Below the pieces are notes generated by a model that ran no database searches, had not been told where the DNA came from, and was given only the letters and a program-made list of their open reading frames with translations. 64,000 bases of DNA from Rhodanobacter sp. DHB23 (GTDB lineage: Bacteria > Pseudomonadota > Gammaproteobacteria > Xanthomonadales > Rhodanobacteraceae): contig NZ_JACYXK010000028.1 in NCBI RefSeq assembly GCF_014842975.1, positions 372,001 to 436,000 of the forward strand. The letters are read 5' to 3'. The position numbers and the translations under genes are program-made. This document shows positions 39,974 to 53,063 of the stretch, in pieces (within the stretch, counting starts at the first letter, position 1; each line of letters begins with the position of its first letter).

Positions 39974-42565
39974 TTACGCCGCGACGGTATCCGCGACTTC
40001 CTTGTAGTCCTGGATCTTGTCGAAGTTCATGTAGCGGTAGATCTTCTCGCCGTTGGCATTGATCACGCCGATGTCGGCCATGTACTCGTCCCTGGTCGGG
40101 ATGCGGCCGAGGCGCGAGCAGATCGCGGCGAGTTCGGCCGAACCCAGGTACACGTTGGAGTTCTTGCCGAGGCGGTTCGGGAAGTTGCGGGTGGAGGTGG
40201 AGAACACCGTGGCGCCCTCGCGCACCTGCGCCTGGTTGCCCATGCACAGCGAGCAGCCCGGCATTTCCATGCGCGCGCCGGCGGTGCCGAAGGTACCGTA
40301 GACGCCTTCGTTGGTCAGCTCGCTGGCATCCATCTTGGTCGGCGGGGCCACCCACAGCTTGGTCGGGATGTCGCGCTTGCCTTCGAGCAGCTTGGCGGCG
40401 GCGCGGAAGTGGCCGATGTTGGTCATGCACGAGCCGATGAACACCTCGTCGATGGCGGCGCCAGCCACGTCGCTCAGCGTCTTCACGTCGTCCGGGTCGT
40501 TCGGGCAGGCCACGATGGGCTCGTGCACGTCGGCCAGGTCGATCTCGATGACGGCGGCGTATTCGGCGTCGGCGTCGCGCTCCAGCAACTGCGGGTTGGC
40601 CAACCAGGCTTCCATCGCCTTGATGCGGCGCTCGATGCTGCGCGGGTCCTTGTAGCCCTGCGCGATCATCACCTTCAGCAGGGTGATGTTGCTGTTGATG
40701 TATTCGATGATCGGTGCCTTGTCCAAATGCACCGTGCAGCCGGCGGCCGAGCGCTCGGCCGAGGCGTCGGACAGTTCGAACGCCTGCTCCACCTTGAGGT
40801 TCGGCAGGCCTTCGATTTCCAGGATGCGGCCCGAGAAGATGTTCTTCTTGCCCTGCTTGGCAACCGTGAGCAGGCCGCTCTTGATCGCGTACAGCGGGAT
40901 GGCGTTGACGAGGTCACGCAGGGTCACGCCCGGCTGCAGCTCGCCCTTGAAGCGCACCAGCACGGATTCCGGCATGTCCAGCGGCATCACGCCGGTGGCG
41001 GCCGCAAAGGCCACCAGGCCCGAGCCGGCCGGGAACGAGATGCCGATCGGGAAGCGCGTGTGGCTGTCGCCGCCGGTGCCGACGGTGTCGGGCAGCAGCA
41101 TGCGGTTGAGCCAGCTGTGGATCACGCCGTCGCCCGGGCGCAGCGAGATGCCGCCGCGCGTGCTGATGAATTCCGGCAGCGTGTGGTGGGTCTTCACGTC
41201 CACCGGCTTCGGGTAGGCGGCGGTGTGGCAGAACGACTGCATCACCAGGTCGGCCGAGAAGCCCAGGCAGGCCAGGTCCTTCAGCTCGTCGCGGGTCATC
41301 GGGCCGGTGGTGTCCTGCGAACCCACCGAGGTCATCTTCGGCTCGCAGTAGGTGCCCGGGCGCACGCCCTGGCCTTCCGGCAAACCAACGGCGCGACCCA
41401 CCATCTTCTGTGCCAGCGTGTAGCCCTTGCCGGTGTCGGCCGGCTGCTGCGGCAGGCGGAACAGCGTGGAAACCGGCAGGCCCAGCGCCTCGCGCGCCTT
41501 GGCGGTGAGGCCGCGGCCGATGATCAACGGGATGCGGCCGCCGGCGCGCACTTCGTCGAACAGCACGTCGGACTTCACCTGGAACTCGGCGATGACTTCG
41601 CCGTTTTTCAGCGCCTTGCCTTCGTACGGACGCAGCTCGACCACGTCGCCCATGTTCATGTTGGACACGTCGAGTTCGATCGGCAGCGCGCCGGCATCTT
41701 CCATGGTGTTGTAGAAGATCGGGGCGATCTTGCTACCCAGGCACACGCCGCCGTAGCGCTTGTTCGGGATGAAGGGGATGTCCTCGCCCGTGAACCACAG
41801 CACCGAGTTGGTGGCGGACTTGCGGCTGGAACCGGTACCGACCACGTCACCCACGTAGGCGACCAGGTGACCCTTTTCCTTCAGCGATTCGACGAAGGCG
41901 ATCGGGCCGCGCTTGCCGTCTTCTTCCGGCTGGAACGGCGCGCCGTCACGCTTGTTCTTCAGCATGGCGAGCGCATGCAGCGGGATGTCCGGGCGCGTGG
42001 TGGCGTCCGGCGCCGGCGACAGGTCGTCGGTATTGGTTTCGCCCGGCACCTTGAACACGGTGATGGTCAGGCTTTCCGGCACTTCCGGCTTGCTGGTGAA
42101 CCACTCGGCGTCGGCCCAGCTCTGCAGCACGACCTTGGCGTTGGCGTTGCCCTTGTCGGCCTTTTCCTTGACGTCATGGAAGGCGTCGAACATCAGCAGG
42201 GTGTGCTTGAGCGCGTTGGCGGCGACGGTGCCGATCTGCGCGTCGTCGAGCAGCTCGATCAACGGATGGATGTTGTAGCCGCCGAGCATGGTGCCCAGCA
42301 GTTCGGTGGCCTTCTCGCGCGGGATCAGCGCGCACTGCTCGGTGCCAAACGCCACCGCCGCCAGGTACGAGGCCTTGACCTTGGCCGCGTCGTCCACGCC
42401 GGCCGGCACGCGGTTGGTGATCAGGTCGACCAGGAACGTTTCTTCGCCAGCCGGCGGGTTCTTCAGCAGCTCGACCAGCTCGGCGGTCTGCTGGGCCGAC
42501 AGCGGCAGCGGCGGGATGCCCAGCGCGGCGCGCTCGGCAGCATGTTGGCGATAGGCGGTAAGCAT
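39974..42565 (-). CDS. acnB: Aconitate hydratase B
   Basis: 863 residues from the ATG at 42565 ([20 protein letters not shown]); the longer frame to 42820 runs through a repeat. TCA-cycle citrate/isocitrate isomerase. N-terminal HEAT-like domain, swivel domain, then the catalytic domain with the cluster cysteines in [19 protein letters not shown] near 709 and [19 protein letters not shown] near 770. Length matches AcnB (about 865). Divergent from acnA. Confidence 0.97.
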   Translation of the reverse strand: MLTAYRQHAAERAALGIPPLPLSAQQTAELVELLKNPPAGEETFLVDLITNRVPAGVDDAAKVKASYLAAVAFGTEQCALIPREKATELLGTMLGGYNIHPLIELLDDAQIGTVAANALKHTLLMFDAFHDVKEKADKGNANAKVVLQSWADAEWFTSKPEVPESLTITVFKVPGETNTDDLSPAPDATTRPDIPLHALAMLKNKRDGAPFQPEEDGKRGPIAFVESLKEKGHLVAYVGDVVGTGSSRKSATNSVLWFTGEDIPFIPNKRYGGVCLGSKIAPIFYNTMEDAGALPIELDVSNMNMGDVVELRPYEGKALKNGEVIAEFQVKSDVLFDEVRAGGRIPLIIGRGLTAKAREALGLPVSTLFRLPQQPADTGKGYTLAQKMVGRAVGLPEGQGVRPGTYCEPKMTSVGSQDTTGPMTRDELKDLACLGFSADLVMQSFCHTAAYPKPVDVKTHHTLPEFISTRGGISLRPGDGVIHSWLNRMLLPDTVGTGGDSHTRFPIGISFPAGSGLVAFAAATGVMPLDMPESVLVRFKGELQPGVTLRDLVNAIPLYAIKSGLLTVAKQGKKNIFSGRILEIEGLPNLKVEQAFELSDASAERSAAGCTVHLDKAPIIEYINSNITLLKVMIAQGYKDPRSIERRIKAMEAWLANPQLLERDADAEYAAVIEIDLADVHEPIVACPNDPDDVKTLSDVAGAAIDEVFIGSCMTNIGHFRAAAKLLEGKRDIPTKLWVAPPTKMDASELTNEGVYGTFGTAGARMEMPGCSLCMGNQAQVREGATVFSTSTRNFPNRLGKNSNVYLGSAELAAICSRLGRIPTRDEYMADIGVINANGEKIYRYMNFDKIQDYKEVADTVAA

Positions 42566-42907
42566 GTGGCTCGTCCTGTGGCGGGGATTGGCTGCTCCCC
42601 TGCACAACGGGGGAGAGAGTCGTGGCGCTGCCTTTTTGCCCGTCATTCCTGCGCGGGCAGGCATCCAGTGTCGTCGCACCCGATGGTCCCGGGGCGCTGG
42701 ATCCCGGCCTGCGCCGGGATGACGAGCAGAATCCGGAAGCTCATCGGCCGCCAATTTTGCCAGCCGCCCCACGCGACCGGCAACGGAAACCTGTTTCCGG
42801 CAGCGTTCGATATCGTGCAATGCGGCCTTGCAATACCGCTCACGTTCGGTGGCGTAGGATTCCTGGGGTTAACCCCATCGCCAGATTCGAGCCACCGGAG
42901 TCAAGCC
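42566..42907. promoter_or_regulatory. Divergent acnB-acnA intergenic region with palindromic repeat
   Basis: 342 bp without a gene. It holds a dispersed repeat at 42648-42725, with GTCATTCCTGCGCGGGCAGG and CTGGATCCCGGCCTGCGCCG plus GGATGACGAG as inverted arms. The acnB leader is to its left. The acnA promoter is probably between 42780 and 42890, where CTTGCAATACCGCTCACGTT is the least GC-rich stretch, but no convincing -35/-10 pair stands out. Confidence 0.5.
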
Positions 42908-45655
<2,748 letters not shown>

Positions 45656-45859
45656 TGCCCCGCTTGTCTCCTCCCCCTGCGTGCAGGGGGAGGCTGGGAG
45701 GGGGTGGCTCTGCCCTTGCGTGAAAGCGCCACTTCTCCCCTGCGACGCGGGGAGGGAATAACCAGAAGCCCACGCCTTGCCGCCGTACGGACGCGCATGC
45801 TCCAATGCCGCGAGGGGCGTCGCCACCGCGGGCGATCACGATCAGGAGTCGAGCAAGCA
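45656..45859. repeat. Intergenic palindromic repeats between acnA and fadD
   Basis: CCTCCCCCTGCGTGCAGGGG with GAGGCTGGGAGGGGG at 45670-45704 is the same unit as at 31883. A second hairpin, CTTCTCCCCTGCGACGCGGG followed by GAGGG, lies at 45732-45755. Both could terminate acnA. No gene is evident. Confidence 0.55.
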
Positions 45860-47551
45860 ATGAGCAACGAGCGTCCGTGGCTGGATCATTATCCGCAAGG
45901 CGTGTCCGCCGAGATCGACCTCAACGCCTACGCCTCGGTCGCCGCCGTGCTGGAAGAAGCCTTCCAGCGCTTTCGCGACCGCCCGGCCTTCGGCAATTTC
46001 GGCAAGCAGCTCAATTACGGCCAGATCGATGAACTGAGCCGCCAGTTCGCCGGCTACCTCACCGGCGTGCTCAAGCTCGGCAAGGGCGACCGCATCGCGA
46101 TCATGATGCCCAACGTGCTGCAGTACCCGATCGCCCTGTATGGCGCGTTGCGCGCCGGCCTGGTGGTGGTCAACACCAACCCGATGTACACCGCGCGCGA
46201 GCTGAAGCACCAGCTCGAGGATTCCGGCGCCAAGGCCATCGTGGTGCTGGACAACTTCGCCGCCACGCTGCAGCAGGTGGTGGCCGATACCCCGGTACGG
46301 CACATCGTCACCACCGGCATCGGCGACCTGCTCGGCTTCCCCAAGGGCGCCGTGCTCAACTTCGTGCTCAGGCACGTGAAGAAGATGGTGCCGGCCTACC
46401 ACCTGCCGCAGGCGGTGCGCTTCCGCGACGCGCTGGCGCAGGGCGCCGCGCATCCGCTGCCGCGGGTCGAGCTCGGCCACGGCGACCTCGCCTTCCTGCA
46501 GTACACCGGCGGCACCACCGGCGTGGCCAAGGGCGCCATGCTGACCCACGCCAACATGATCGCCAACATGCTGCAGGTGGGCGCCTGGATCGGCGATGCA
46601 CTGAAGCCCGGCGAGGAAGTCGCCATCGGCGCCCTGCCGCTGTACCACATCTTCTCGCTGACCGCCTGCGGCATGGTGTTCACGCGGCTGGGCGCGCTCA
46701 CGCTGCTGATCACCAACCCGCGCGACATGCCCGGCTTCGTCAAGGAACTGAAGAAGGCGCCCTTCTCGATCCTGCCCGGCGTCAACACCCTGTTCAACGG
46801 CCTGCTCAACACGCCCGGCTTCGCCGAGGTGGATTTTTCGCACCTGAAGATCTCGCTGGGCGGCGGCATGGCGGTGCAGCGTTCCGTGGCCGAACGCTGG
46901 CACAAGGTGACCGGTTGCGCCCTGGCGGAGGCCTATGGCCTCACCGAAACCTCGCCCGGCGTGTGCATCAATCCCACCGACCTGAAGGAATACAACGGCT
47001 CGATCGGCCTGCCGCTGCCCAGCACCGAGGTGGCGATCTGGTCGGAAGAGAACCGGCCGTTGCCGATCGGCGAGGTGGGCGAACTGATGGTGCACGGCCC
47101 GCAGGTGATGAAAGGTTACTGGCAGCGTCCCGACGAGACCGCCAAGGTGCTGGGCGACGACGGCTGGCTGCACACCGGCGACATCGCGAAGATGGACGCG
47201 AACGGCTACGTCTACATCGTCGACCGCAAGAAGGACATGATCCTGGTGTCCGGCTTCAACGTGTACCCGAACGAGGTGGAGGACGCGGTGATGCAGAACC
47301 CCGGCGTGGCCGAGGTGGCCGCGGTGGGCGTGCCGGACGAGCATTCCGGCGAGGTGGTGAAGCTGTTCGTGGTGCGCAAGGACCCGAACCTCACCGAGGA
47401 GGCGCTCAGGCAGTTCTGCCGCGACAACCTCACCGGCTACAAGCGGCCCAAGTACATCGAGTTCCGCGACGCGCTGCCCAAGAGCAACGTGGGCAAGATC
47501 CTGCGCCGCGAGCTGCGCGACGAGAAGAAGGCCGCAGCCACCGTCCACTGA
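45860..47551 (+). CDS. fadD: Long-chain-fatty-acid--CoA ligase
   Basis: 563 residues from the ATG at 45860. Activates fatty acids with ATP and CoA for beta-oxidation. AMP-binding motif [20 protein letters not shown] near 214-233, [14 protein letters not shown] near 358, [20 protein letters not shown] near 434 and the C-terminal lysine in [13 protein letters not shown] near 545. Length and motifs match FadD rather than shorter acyl-CoA ligases. Confidence 0.95.
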   Translation: MSNERPWLDHYPQGVSAEIDLNAYASVAAVLEEAFQRFRDRPAFGNFGKQLNYGQIDELSRQFAGYLTGVLKLGKGDRIAIMMPNVLQYPIALYGALRAGLVVVNTNPMYTARELKHQLEDSGAKAIVVLDNFAATLQQVVADTPVRHIVTTGIGDLLGFPKGAVLNFVLRHVKKMVPAYHLPQAVRFRDALAQGAAHPLPRVELGHGDLAFLQYTGGTTGVAKGAMLTHANMIANMLQVGAWIGDALKPGEEVAIGALPLYHIFSLTACGMVFTRLGALTLLITNPRDMPGFVKELKKAPFSILPGVNTLFNGLLNTPGFAEVDFSHLKISLGGGMAVQRSVAERWHKVTGCALAEAYGLTETSPGVCINPTDLKEYNGSIGLPLPSTEVAIWSEENRPLPIGEVGELMVHGPQVMKGYWQRPDETAKVLGDDGWLHTGDIAKMDANGYVYIVDRKKDMILVSGFNVYPNEVEDAVMQNPGVAEVAAVGVPDEHSGEVVKLFVVRKDPNLTEEALRQFCRDNLTGYKRPKYIEFRDALPKSNVGKILRRELRDEKKAAATVH

Positions 47552-47557
47552 AACGAC

Positions 47558-47582
47558 GAAGGCCCCGCATGGCGGGGCCTTC
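47558..47582. terminator. Terminator after fadD
   Basis: GAAGGCCCCGC-ATG-GCGGGGCCTTC, an 11-bp stem between the convergent fadD and PilZ genes; it can act in both directions, although T-tracts are short. Confidence 0.75.
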
Positions 47583-47608
47583 GATGCAACCGGCTCCGGC
47601 GGGAGCGG

Positions 47609-47974
47609 TCAGTCCTTCCAGGATTCCAGGATGTCGGCGTAGCCGCCCAGCAGGTTCCACAACGGCACCTGCTTGTCCTCGGGGATGCAGACGTAGGAAA
47701 AGCCGACGTGGTGGTCGGCGACGCGCGCCACCTGCGCTTCCAGGTGGATGTGCAGGTCGCTGCCGAAGATCATGTCCAGCAGCCAGCTCTGGCCCACCTC
47801 ACCAGTCCAGCCCAGCGGGCGGCGCAGCAGCACGCCGGTCGCGGAGATGTCCACCAGTTCGGTGGGATGCGACTCGACGCCGCGGCTCATCAGCACGGTC
47901 GTCTCGATCTGCATGCGCGCCGGACGCAGGTGTTCGCTCTCACTGCCAGGCATCTCGTTGCCGTCCCTCACCAT
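47609..47974 (-). CDS. PilZ-domain protein
   Basis: 121 residues. RPARMQIETTVLMSRGVESH, then DISATGVLLRRPL, is the PilZ pattern; the usual R-x3-R is represented by RPAR(M) and D/N-x-S-x2-G by DISATGV. Such proteins bind cyclic di-GMP and adjust motility or polysaccharide systems. Stand-alone, with no neighbouring pilus or flagellar gene. An inner ATG (MPGSESEH) is also possible as start. Confidence 0.8.
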   Translation of the reverse strand: MVRDGNEMPGSESEHLRPARMQIETTVLMSRGVESHPTELVDISATGVLLRRPLGWTGEVGQSWLLDMIFGSDLHIHLEAQVARVADHHVGFSYVCIPEDKQVPLWNLLGGYADILESWKD

Positions 47975-48500
47975 GAAAGCTCCTCGATCGTCACATCCCG
48001 TCGTCGCCGTGGCGACGCTCCTGCGGATCGCACCTGCAAACCGTGTCCGCCATCACATTCAAGCAAGCCGCATGCCATCGCCGGAAATGGCGCTACAGCG
48101 CGCTTTTCCCCGCCTTTCGCCGGTGGCGACTGACGCATGCCGTCGTGTCGGACATCCCAGGGTCACTTGCGCGACTCCCACCACGGCCATGCCGTCGCGA
48201 ACCAATCGCAGAGTGTTCCACAAGCGAGGCACGCATGGTACCCGCCAAGCCGCGCATACGCTGGACTTGTCGCCGGCCAGTCGCTACTCTTCGCCCACGC
48301 GTGGCGCCGCTGCCAGTTCCGGCGGCGATGCTGCCCACCCGATGCCCCAGCCAGACCATTCGATTCGTTGACGACGTTTCCCACGTCGCCGCATCGCCTT
48401 GCGCCAGCCTGACACAGCCGTGCTCCGCGCCGTCGTCCGGCGCAAGGCAACCCAACACAGACGCACTGCCGGCCGCCTTGCGGCCCAATGACACGCATCG
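47975..48500. other. Intergenic region without supported gene
   Basis: 526 bp between PilZ and scpA. An open frame at 48043-48504 (153 codons) has an unlikely composition (rich in Arg, Pro, Ser and Cys), no ribosome site and no recognisable pattern, so it is not called. It presumably holds the promoters of pilZ and scpA. Confidence 0.6.
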
Positions 48501-49469
48501 ATGAGCACCGAGCCAGTCGGGCCGCAGGGCCCGGACGCATCGCAGGACAACTTGCGGGACAATCAGGCGGCGCATCCCCAGCAGCAGGAAATGCCGCTGG
48601 CGATCGTGCGCGGCGAGCCGGTGCTGCAGATGCCGCAGGACCTGTACATCCCGCCGGACGCGCTGGAGGTCTTCCTCGAGGCGTTCGAAGGCCCGCTGGA
48701 CCTGTTGCTGTACCTGATCCGCCGGCAGAACCTGGACATCCTGGACATTCCGATTGCCGAGATCACCCGGCAGTACATGGAATACATCGACATGATGCGG
48801 GACGTGATGCGGCTGGAGCTGGCCGCGGAATACCTGCTGATGGCCGCGATCCTGGCCGAGATCAAGTCGCGCCTGCTGCTGCCGCGGCCGCCCGCCGAGG
48901 AGGGCCTGGAGGACGACCCGCGCGCCGAGCTGGTGCGCCGCCTGCAGGAGTACGAACGCTTCAAGAAGGCCGCCGAGGACATCGAGGCCCTGCCCCGCAT
49001 GGAGCGCGACACGGCCATTGCGCAGGCCGACACCGGCGAGCGCAACGTGATCAGGCTGCCGCCGCCGCTGGATCTCAAGGAAATGCTGCTGGCGCTCAAG
49101 GACGTGCTGCATCGTGCCGAACTGTTCGGCCACCATGCGATCAAGCGCGAGGCGCTCAGCGTGCGCCAGCGCATGGGCGAGCTGCTGGGCAAGCTGGAAG
49201 GCCAGGCCTTCCAGCGTTTCGAAACGCTGTTCGACGTCAGCGAAGGCCGCCTCGGCGTGGTGGTCACCTTCCTGGCCATGCTGGAGCTGGCCAAGGAAAT
49301 GCTGATCGAGATCGTGCAGGAGGCCCCGCTCGCGCCGATCTACCTGAAGGCGCGCGTGAACGCCGAGGCGGCGCTCGCCGACGCGATGGAGCAGGACGAC
49401 GCCGACGACCAGGACGCCGCGGAATCGGCGTTCGAGACACCGGATACCGCCGGCAACGGCACGCACTGA
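48501..49469 (+). CDS. scpA: Segregation and condensation protein A
   Basis: 322 residues. Kleisin subunit that bridges SMC heads in chromosome condensation. FEGPLDLLLYLIRRQNLDIL near 63-82 is the ScpA signature, followed by AAEYLLMAAILAEIKSRLLL near 110. The N-terminal 40 residues are polar and variable; an inner ATG at residue 31 could also start. Coupled cluster scpA-scpB-rluB. Confidence 0.95.
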   Translation: MSTEPVGPQGPDASQDNLRDNQAAHPQQQEMPLAIVRGEPVLQMPQDLYIPPDALEVFLEAFEGPLDLLLYLIRRQNLDILDIPIAEITRQYMEYIDMMRDVMRLELAAEYLLMAAILAEIKSRLLLPRPPAEEGLEDDPRAELVRRLQEYERFKKAAEDIEALPRMERDTAIAQADTGERNVIRLPPPLDLKEMLLALKDVLHRAELFGHHAIKREALSVRQRMGELLGKLEGQAFQRFETLFDVSEGRLGVVVTFLAMLELAKEMLIEIVQEAPLAPIYLKARVNAEAALADAMEQDDADDQDAAESAFETPDTAGNGTH

Positions 49470-49485
49470 ATCGGCACCGGGAACC

Positions 49486-50298
49486 ATGCAGATCGAGCAA
49501 CTCAAACCCATCGTCGAAGCGGCCCTGCTCGCCGCCAGCCAGCCGATGACGGTCGCCCAGATCGGCGACCTGTTCGGCGAAACCGACGAAGTCGGCCACG
49601 AGCAGATCGCCCGCGCGCTGGAAGCGCTGGCCGCCGACTGCGCAGGCCGCGGCGTGGAGCTGAAGGAAGTCGCCTCCGGCTTCCGCTACCAGGTGCGCCA
49701 GGAAGTGCACCCGTGGGTCTCCCGCATGTGGACCGAGAAGCCCAGCCGCTACTCGCGCGCCCTGCTGGAGACGCTGGCGCTGATCGCCTACCGCCAGCCG
49801 ATCACCCGTCCGGAGATCGAGCAGATCCGCGGCGTGGTGGTCTCCAGCAACATCATCAAGACCCTGGAAGAACGCGAGTGGATCCGCGTGGTGGGCCATC
49901 GCGACGTGCCCGGCCGGCCGGCGCTGTTCGGCACCACCCGCGCCTTCCTCGACTACTTCAGCCTGAAATCGCTGGACCAGCTGCCGCCGCTGTCCGAAAT
50001 CCGCGACATGGAAGACCCGCAGATGGGCTTCGAGCAGACCCCGCTGCCCGCCCGCATCATCAAGGACCTGCCGATCGACCCGGATGAAGCGGAAGACGCG
50101 GAAACGGCGGCCGAAGAACACGAAGACACCCGCGCGGGAACGGACGAGGCGCCCGCCGGATCCGGACCCGTCGCGGATACGACCGGACACGCCGCCGAAC
50201 CCGGCGCAACCGAACCCTCCACTGCCGACGAGGCAGCGGCCCCCGCGGACGTCGAAGACGACGCAACCGCCCAGAACTCCCAGGAGCAACGCGCATGA
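49486..50298 (+). CDS. scpB: Segregation and condensation protein B
   Basis: 270 residues. Winged-helix partner of ScpA/SMC. IVEAALLAASQPMTVAQIGD near 7-26, RYSRALLETLALIAYRQPIT near 86 and RGVVVSSNIIKTLEEREWIR near 115 are typical. The last 75 residues are an acidic, Ala/Asp/Glu-rich tail. Ends with a 4-bp overlap into rluB. Confidence 0.95.
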   Translation: MQIEQLKPIVEAALLAASQPMTVAQIGDLFGETDEVGHEQIARALEALAADCAGRGVELKEVASGFRYQVRQEVHPWVSRMWTEKPSRYSRALLETLALIAYRQPITRPEIEQIRGVVVSSNIIKTLEEREWIRVVGHRDVPGRPALFGTTRAFLDYFSLKSLDQLPPLSEIRDMEDPQMGFEQTPLPARIIKDLPIDPDEAEDAETAAEEHEDTRAGTDEAPAGSGPVADTTGHAAEPGATEPSTADEAAAPADVEDDATAQNSQEQRA

Positions 50299-51767
50299 CT
50301 GCGCCGAAAAAATCCACCCTTTCCCTCAAGCGCGCGCCGGTCAGCGAGAGCGCGCCGCTGGAAGAACGCCTGCACAAGGTCCTCGCCAACGCCGGCCTCG
50401 GCTCGCGCCGCATGCTGGAACAGCGCATCCAGGCCGGCGAGGTCGAACTCAACGGCCAGCCCGCCACCATCGGCACCAGCGTGCACGCGGGCGACCGCGT
50501 GGTGGTCGACGGCAAGCAGTTCGTGGTCGCCACCGACAACCGCGGCGACACCGAGGTGCTGATCTACCACAAGCCCGAAGGCGTGCTCACCACGCGCGAC
50601 GACCCCGAAGGCCGCCCCACCGTGTTCGAGCAGCTGCCGCGCCTCAAGGGTGCGCGCTGGGTCGCCGTGGGCCGCCTCGACATCAACACCACCGGCCTGC
50701 TGCTGCTCACCACCGACGGCGAACTCGCCAACGCGCTGATGCACCCCAAGAGCGGCATCGAGCGCGAATACCTCTGCCGCGTACACGGCGAGGTGCCCGA
50801 CGAGGTGATCGAGAAGCTCAAGGCCGGTGTGGAGCTGGAGGACGGCCCCGCCCGCTTCGACGAGATCGCCGTGATCAGCCGCGGCGGCAGCCACAGCTGG
50901 TTCCGCGTGGTGATCCGCGAAGGCCGCAACCGCGAAGTGCGCCGGCTGTGGGACTCGCAGGGCTTCCTGGTCAGCCGCCTCAAGCGCATCCGCTACGGCA
51001 ACGTCGAACTGCCGCGCACCCTGCGCCGCGACGACAGCGCCACGCTGGACGAGGAATCCGTGAAGCAGCTGCGCCAGGCCGCCGGCCTCGGCGCGCCGCA
51101 ACCCGTGCTGACCCTGAGCCCGGTGCTGCACCAGCGCCGCGCCAACCGCAACGTCACCGAATACCGCCCAGAGGGTGGTGCCAGCGGCTGGAGCAGCGGC
51201 CACCAGGACGAGGCGCGCGAACTGCGCGCCTACGACCGCATCCGCGAGGAACCCGCGCGCGGCCGGCAGCAGCGTCGCCATCCCGGCAAGGAAGTGAACG
51301 GCAACGTCGCCCGTCCGGAACGCCCTTCCGGCAATGGTTTCCAGCGCAAGAACAAGCGCGGCATCGCGCCCGGCCAGGAGCTTCCCTCGGTGCGCACCTG
51401 GTTCGCCGGCGACAGCCGCGACGGCGGCGTGCGCCCGGCCGGTGGCGGCCAGGGCAACAAGCGTCGCGGCGGCAAGCCCGGCGGTGGCACCGGTGGCGCC
51501 CGCGGTGGCGCGGGCCACGGCGGCTTCGCCAATGCCAATCCGTACGGCAGCAGCTTCGGCGGCGGCCACGGCGGTGGTCATGGTGGACACGGCGGCTTCG
51601 GCAACAGCCACGGCAGCGAAGGCCGCCCCGCCGGCAACCGCCAGGGTGGCCGCGGTCGCCCGCAGGGCCAGGGCGGCAATCGCCCGCCGCAAGGCGGCGG
51701 CCGTCCCGGCGGCAACCGTCCGCATGGTCGCGGCGGCAGCGGTGGCGGCCGTTCCGGCAATCGCTGA
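50295..51767 (+). CDS. rluB: 23S rRNA pseudouridine 2605 synthase with long Gly/Arg-rich tail
   Basis: 490 residues. S4 RNA-binding domain at about 18-75 (RLHKVLANAGLGSRRMLEQR). Catalytic Asp in VGRLDINTTGLLLLTTDGEL near 132. The enzyme core ends near residue 275. The rest is low-complexity, rich in Gly, Arg, Asn and His (GGHGGGHGGHGGFGNSHG type). The linker IAPGQELPSVRTWFAGDSRD near 356-375 recurs in the fragment at 52165-52321. Overlaps scpB by 4 bp. Confidence 0.94.
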   Translation: MTAPKKSTLSLKRAPVSESAPLEERLHKVLANAGLGSRRMLEQRIQAGEVELNGQPATIGTSVHAGDRVVVDGKQFVVATDNRGDTEVLIYHKPEGVLTTRDDPEGRPTVFEQLPRLKGARWVAVGRLDINTTGLLLLTTDGELANALMHPKSGIEREYLCRVHGEVPDEVIEKLKAGVELEDGPARFDEIAVISRGGSHSWFRVVIREGRNREVRRLWDSQGFLVSRLKRIRYGNVELPRTLRRDDSATLDEESVKQLRQAAGLGAPQPVLTLSPVLHQRRANRNVTEYRPEGGASGWSSGHQDEARELRAYDRIREEPARGRQQRRHPGKEVNGNVARPERPSGNGFQRKNKRGIAPGQELPSVRTWFAGDSRDGGVRPAGGGQGNKRRGGKPGGGTGGARGGAGHGGFANANPYGSSFGGGHGGGHGGHGGFGNSHGSEGRPAGNRQGGRGRPQGQGGNRPPQGGGRPGGNRPHGRGGSGGGRSGNR

Positions 51768-51776
51768 TCGCCGGCG

Positions 51777-52115
51777 ATGATTCGCATCTACCACAACAAC
51801 CGCTGCAGCAAGTCACGCGCCACGCTGGCGCTGCTGGATGGCCGCGACGTCGAGGTGGTGAACTACCTCGACACGCCGCCCGATGCCGCCGAACTGAAGC
51901 AACTGCTCAAGCTGCTCGGCATCCCGGCCCGCCAGTTGCTGCGCAGCGGCGAGGCCGCCTACCGGGAACTCGGCCTCGCCGATCCCGCACTGGACGAAAA
52001 TGCCCTGATCGCCGCGATGGTCGCCCAACCGATCCTGATCGAACGCCCCATCGTGGTCGCCAACGGCAAGGCCGCGATCGGCCGGCCGCCGGAAGCGGTG
52101 CTGGCGATACTCTGA
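51777..52115 (+). CDS. arsC: ArsC/Spx-family reductase (arsenate reductase-like)
   Basis: 112 residues. MIRIYHNNRCSKSRATLALL carries the single catalytic Cys, Cys11, with the family's C-x-K-S-R context. QPILIERPIVVANGKAAIGR near 80-99 is the arsenate-binding Arg loop. Glutaredoxin-dependent arsenate reductase is the usual annotation; no other ars genes are nearby, so another thiol-redox role is possible. It lies between rluB and a duplicated piece of rluB. Confidence 0.85.
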   Translation: MIRIYHNNRCSKSRATLALLDGRDVEVVNYLDTPPDAAELKQLLKLLGIPARQLLRSGEAAYRELGLADPALDENALIAAMVAQPILIERPIVVANGKAAIGRPPEAVLAIL

Positions 52116-52164
52116 CGCCGGCCGGCGGTGGCCTTGCCGCCTCCGGCTGGCGCCCCTCCGTCCC

Positions 52165-52321
52165 CGGCGGCATCGCCCCCGGTCAGGAACTGCCTTCGGT
52201 GCGCACGTGGTTCGCCGGTGACAGCCGTGATGGCGCAGCGCGTCCGGCGGGCGGCGGCCAAGGCATCAAGCATCGCGGCGGCAAGCCCGGCGGTGTGCGC
52301 GTACGCTTGGTGGCTGGGTGA
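52165..52321 (+). pseudogene. Duplicated fragment of the rluB C-terminal tail
   Basis: The frame reads GIAPGQELPSVRTWFAGDSR, then DGAARPAGGGQGIKHRGGKP and GG before a stop at 52319-52321. It matches the rluB tail near 51360-51485 at almost every residue. It has no start codon or ribosome site of its own and is cut off at its 5' side by the arsC-like gene. A partial tandem duplication spanning the reductase gene, or insertion of that gene into a longer tail, would explain it. Confidence 0.75.
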
Positions 52322-52391
52322 CAAAAAAAGGGTGGGCGGCGTCCCGATCTGTAACGCCGCGCCCCGCCATTTCCCTTTCCGGAAATCGGGT

Positions 52392-53063
52392 TCAGGGTGT
52401 GACCGGTGCCGGCGAATCGAGGGTCTCGCGCGTCCCCTTCAGGGTGCCTTTCACATACGCGATGACGGTACTTCCGTCCGGCGCGTATTGGGTAATGCTG
52501 AAATCGCCCGACATCGAGTTGTTGTCGTTGCTCAGCGTAATGTCTTCGCGGATGTTTGCAGGACCAATGTAGACGGTTCCGGTGTTGTCCCAGCTCAGCG
52601 CGAAATGATTGAGCTGGTAGGTATGCGCGCCGGTCTGTGCCCAGGTGCCCTCGCAGAAGTTTCCGCTCGGTGGTGGGAGCGTACCCGAATTCATGAACTC
52701 GCCCCCATCGGCATGCCAGGCCTGGAAACCGAAGTCGATCAAGGTGCCATCCGGCGTGCCGGGTCCGTTGCCTTCGGCGGTCTGGGTGTAATACCACAGG
52801 CCTGTAATCGGTTCGAGGAATTGCAGCGGATTGGGCATGGCCTTCGTCTTCGGCTGCGCAGCGGCGGCGACATTCCGGGTGGCTTCGGCCATGGACATCT
52901 GCCAGGCGGCCGCCGGCGAAAGTTTGGCCGGCGGCGCGATCATCCACTGACCGTTGGCCGACCTGACCAGGTTCAATCCGCAAGCCTTGGCCTGATGGGT
53001 CACGGCAACGGCGGACAGGCCGATCAGGGCCAGCGCGACGCTGGTATGCAAACGAGTAGTCAT
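52392..53063 (-). CDS. Secreted hypothetical protein
   Basis: 223 residues with an N-terminal signal peptide (about 1-28; hydrophobic core VALALIGLSAVAV, probable cleavage after HQAKA). The mature part has an ITGLWYYTQTAEGNGPGTPD start, IDFGFQAWHADGGEFMNSGT and YQLNHFALSWDNTGTVYIGP. This beta-rich pattern recurs in secreted proteins of unknown function in soil bacteria. Function unknown. It is divergent from the large regulator at 53218. Confidence 0.75.
   Translation of the reverse strand: MTTRLHTSVALALIGLSAVAVTHQAKACGLNLVRSANGQWMIAPPAKLSPAAAWQMSMAEATRNVAAAAQPKTKAMPNPLQFLEPITGLWYYTQTAEGNGPGTPDGTLIDFGFQAWHADGGEFMNSGTLPPPSGNFCEGTWAQTGAHTYQLNHFALSWDNTGTVYIGPANIREDITLSNDNNSMSGDFSITQYAPDGSTVIAYVKGTLKGTRETLDSPAPVTP

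Noticed and set aside
48043-48504. A 153-codon frame before scpA
   Set aside because: No ribosome site, Arg/Pro/Ser/Cys-rich composition, no recognisable pattern; treated as intergenic.
50084-52321. A 745-codon frame suggesting a fused protein ending in the rluB-like fragment
   Set aside because: It runs out of frame through scpB, rluB and arsC; only the last 50 codons resemble rluB, and they are better explained as a duplicated fragment.
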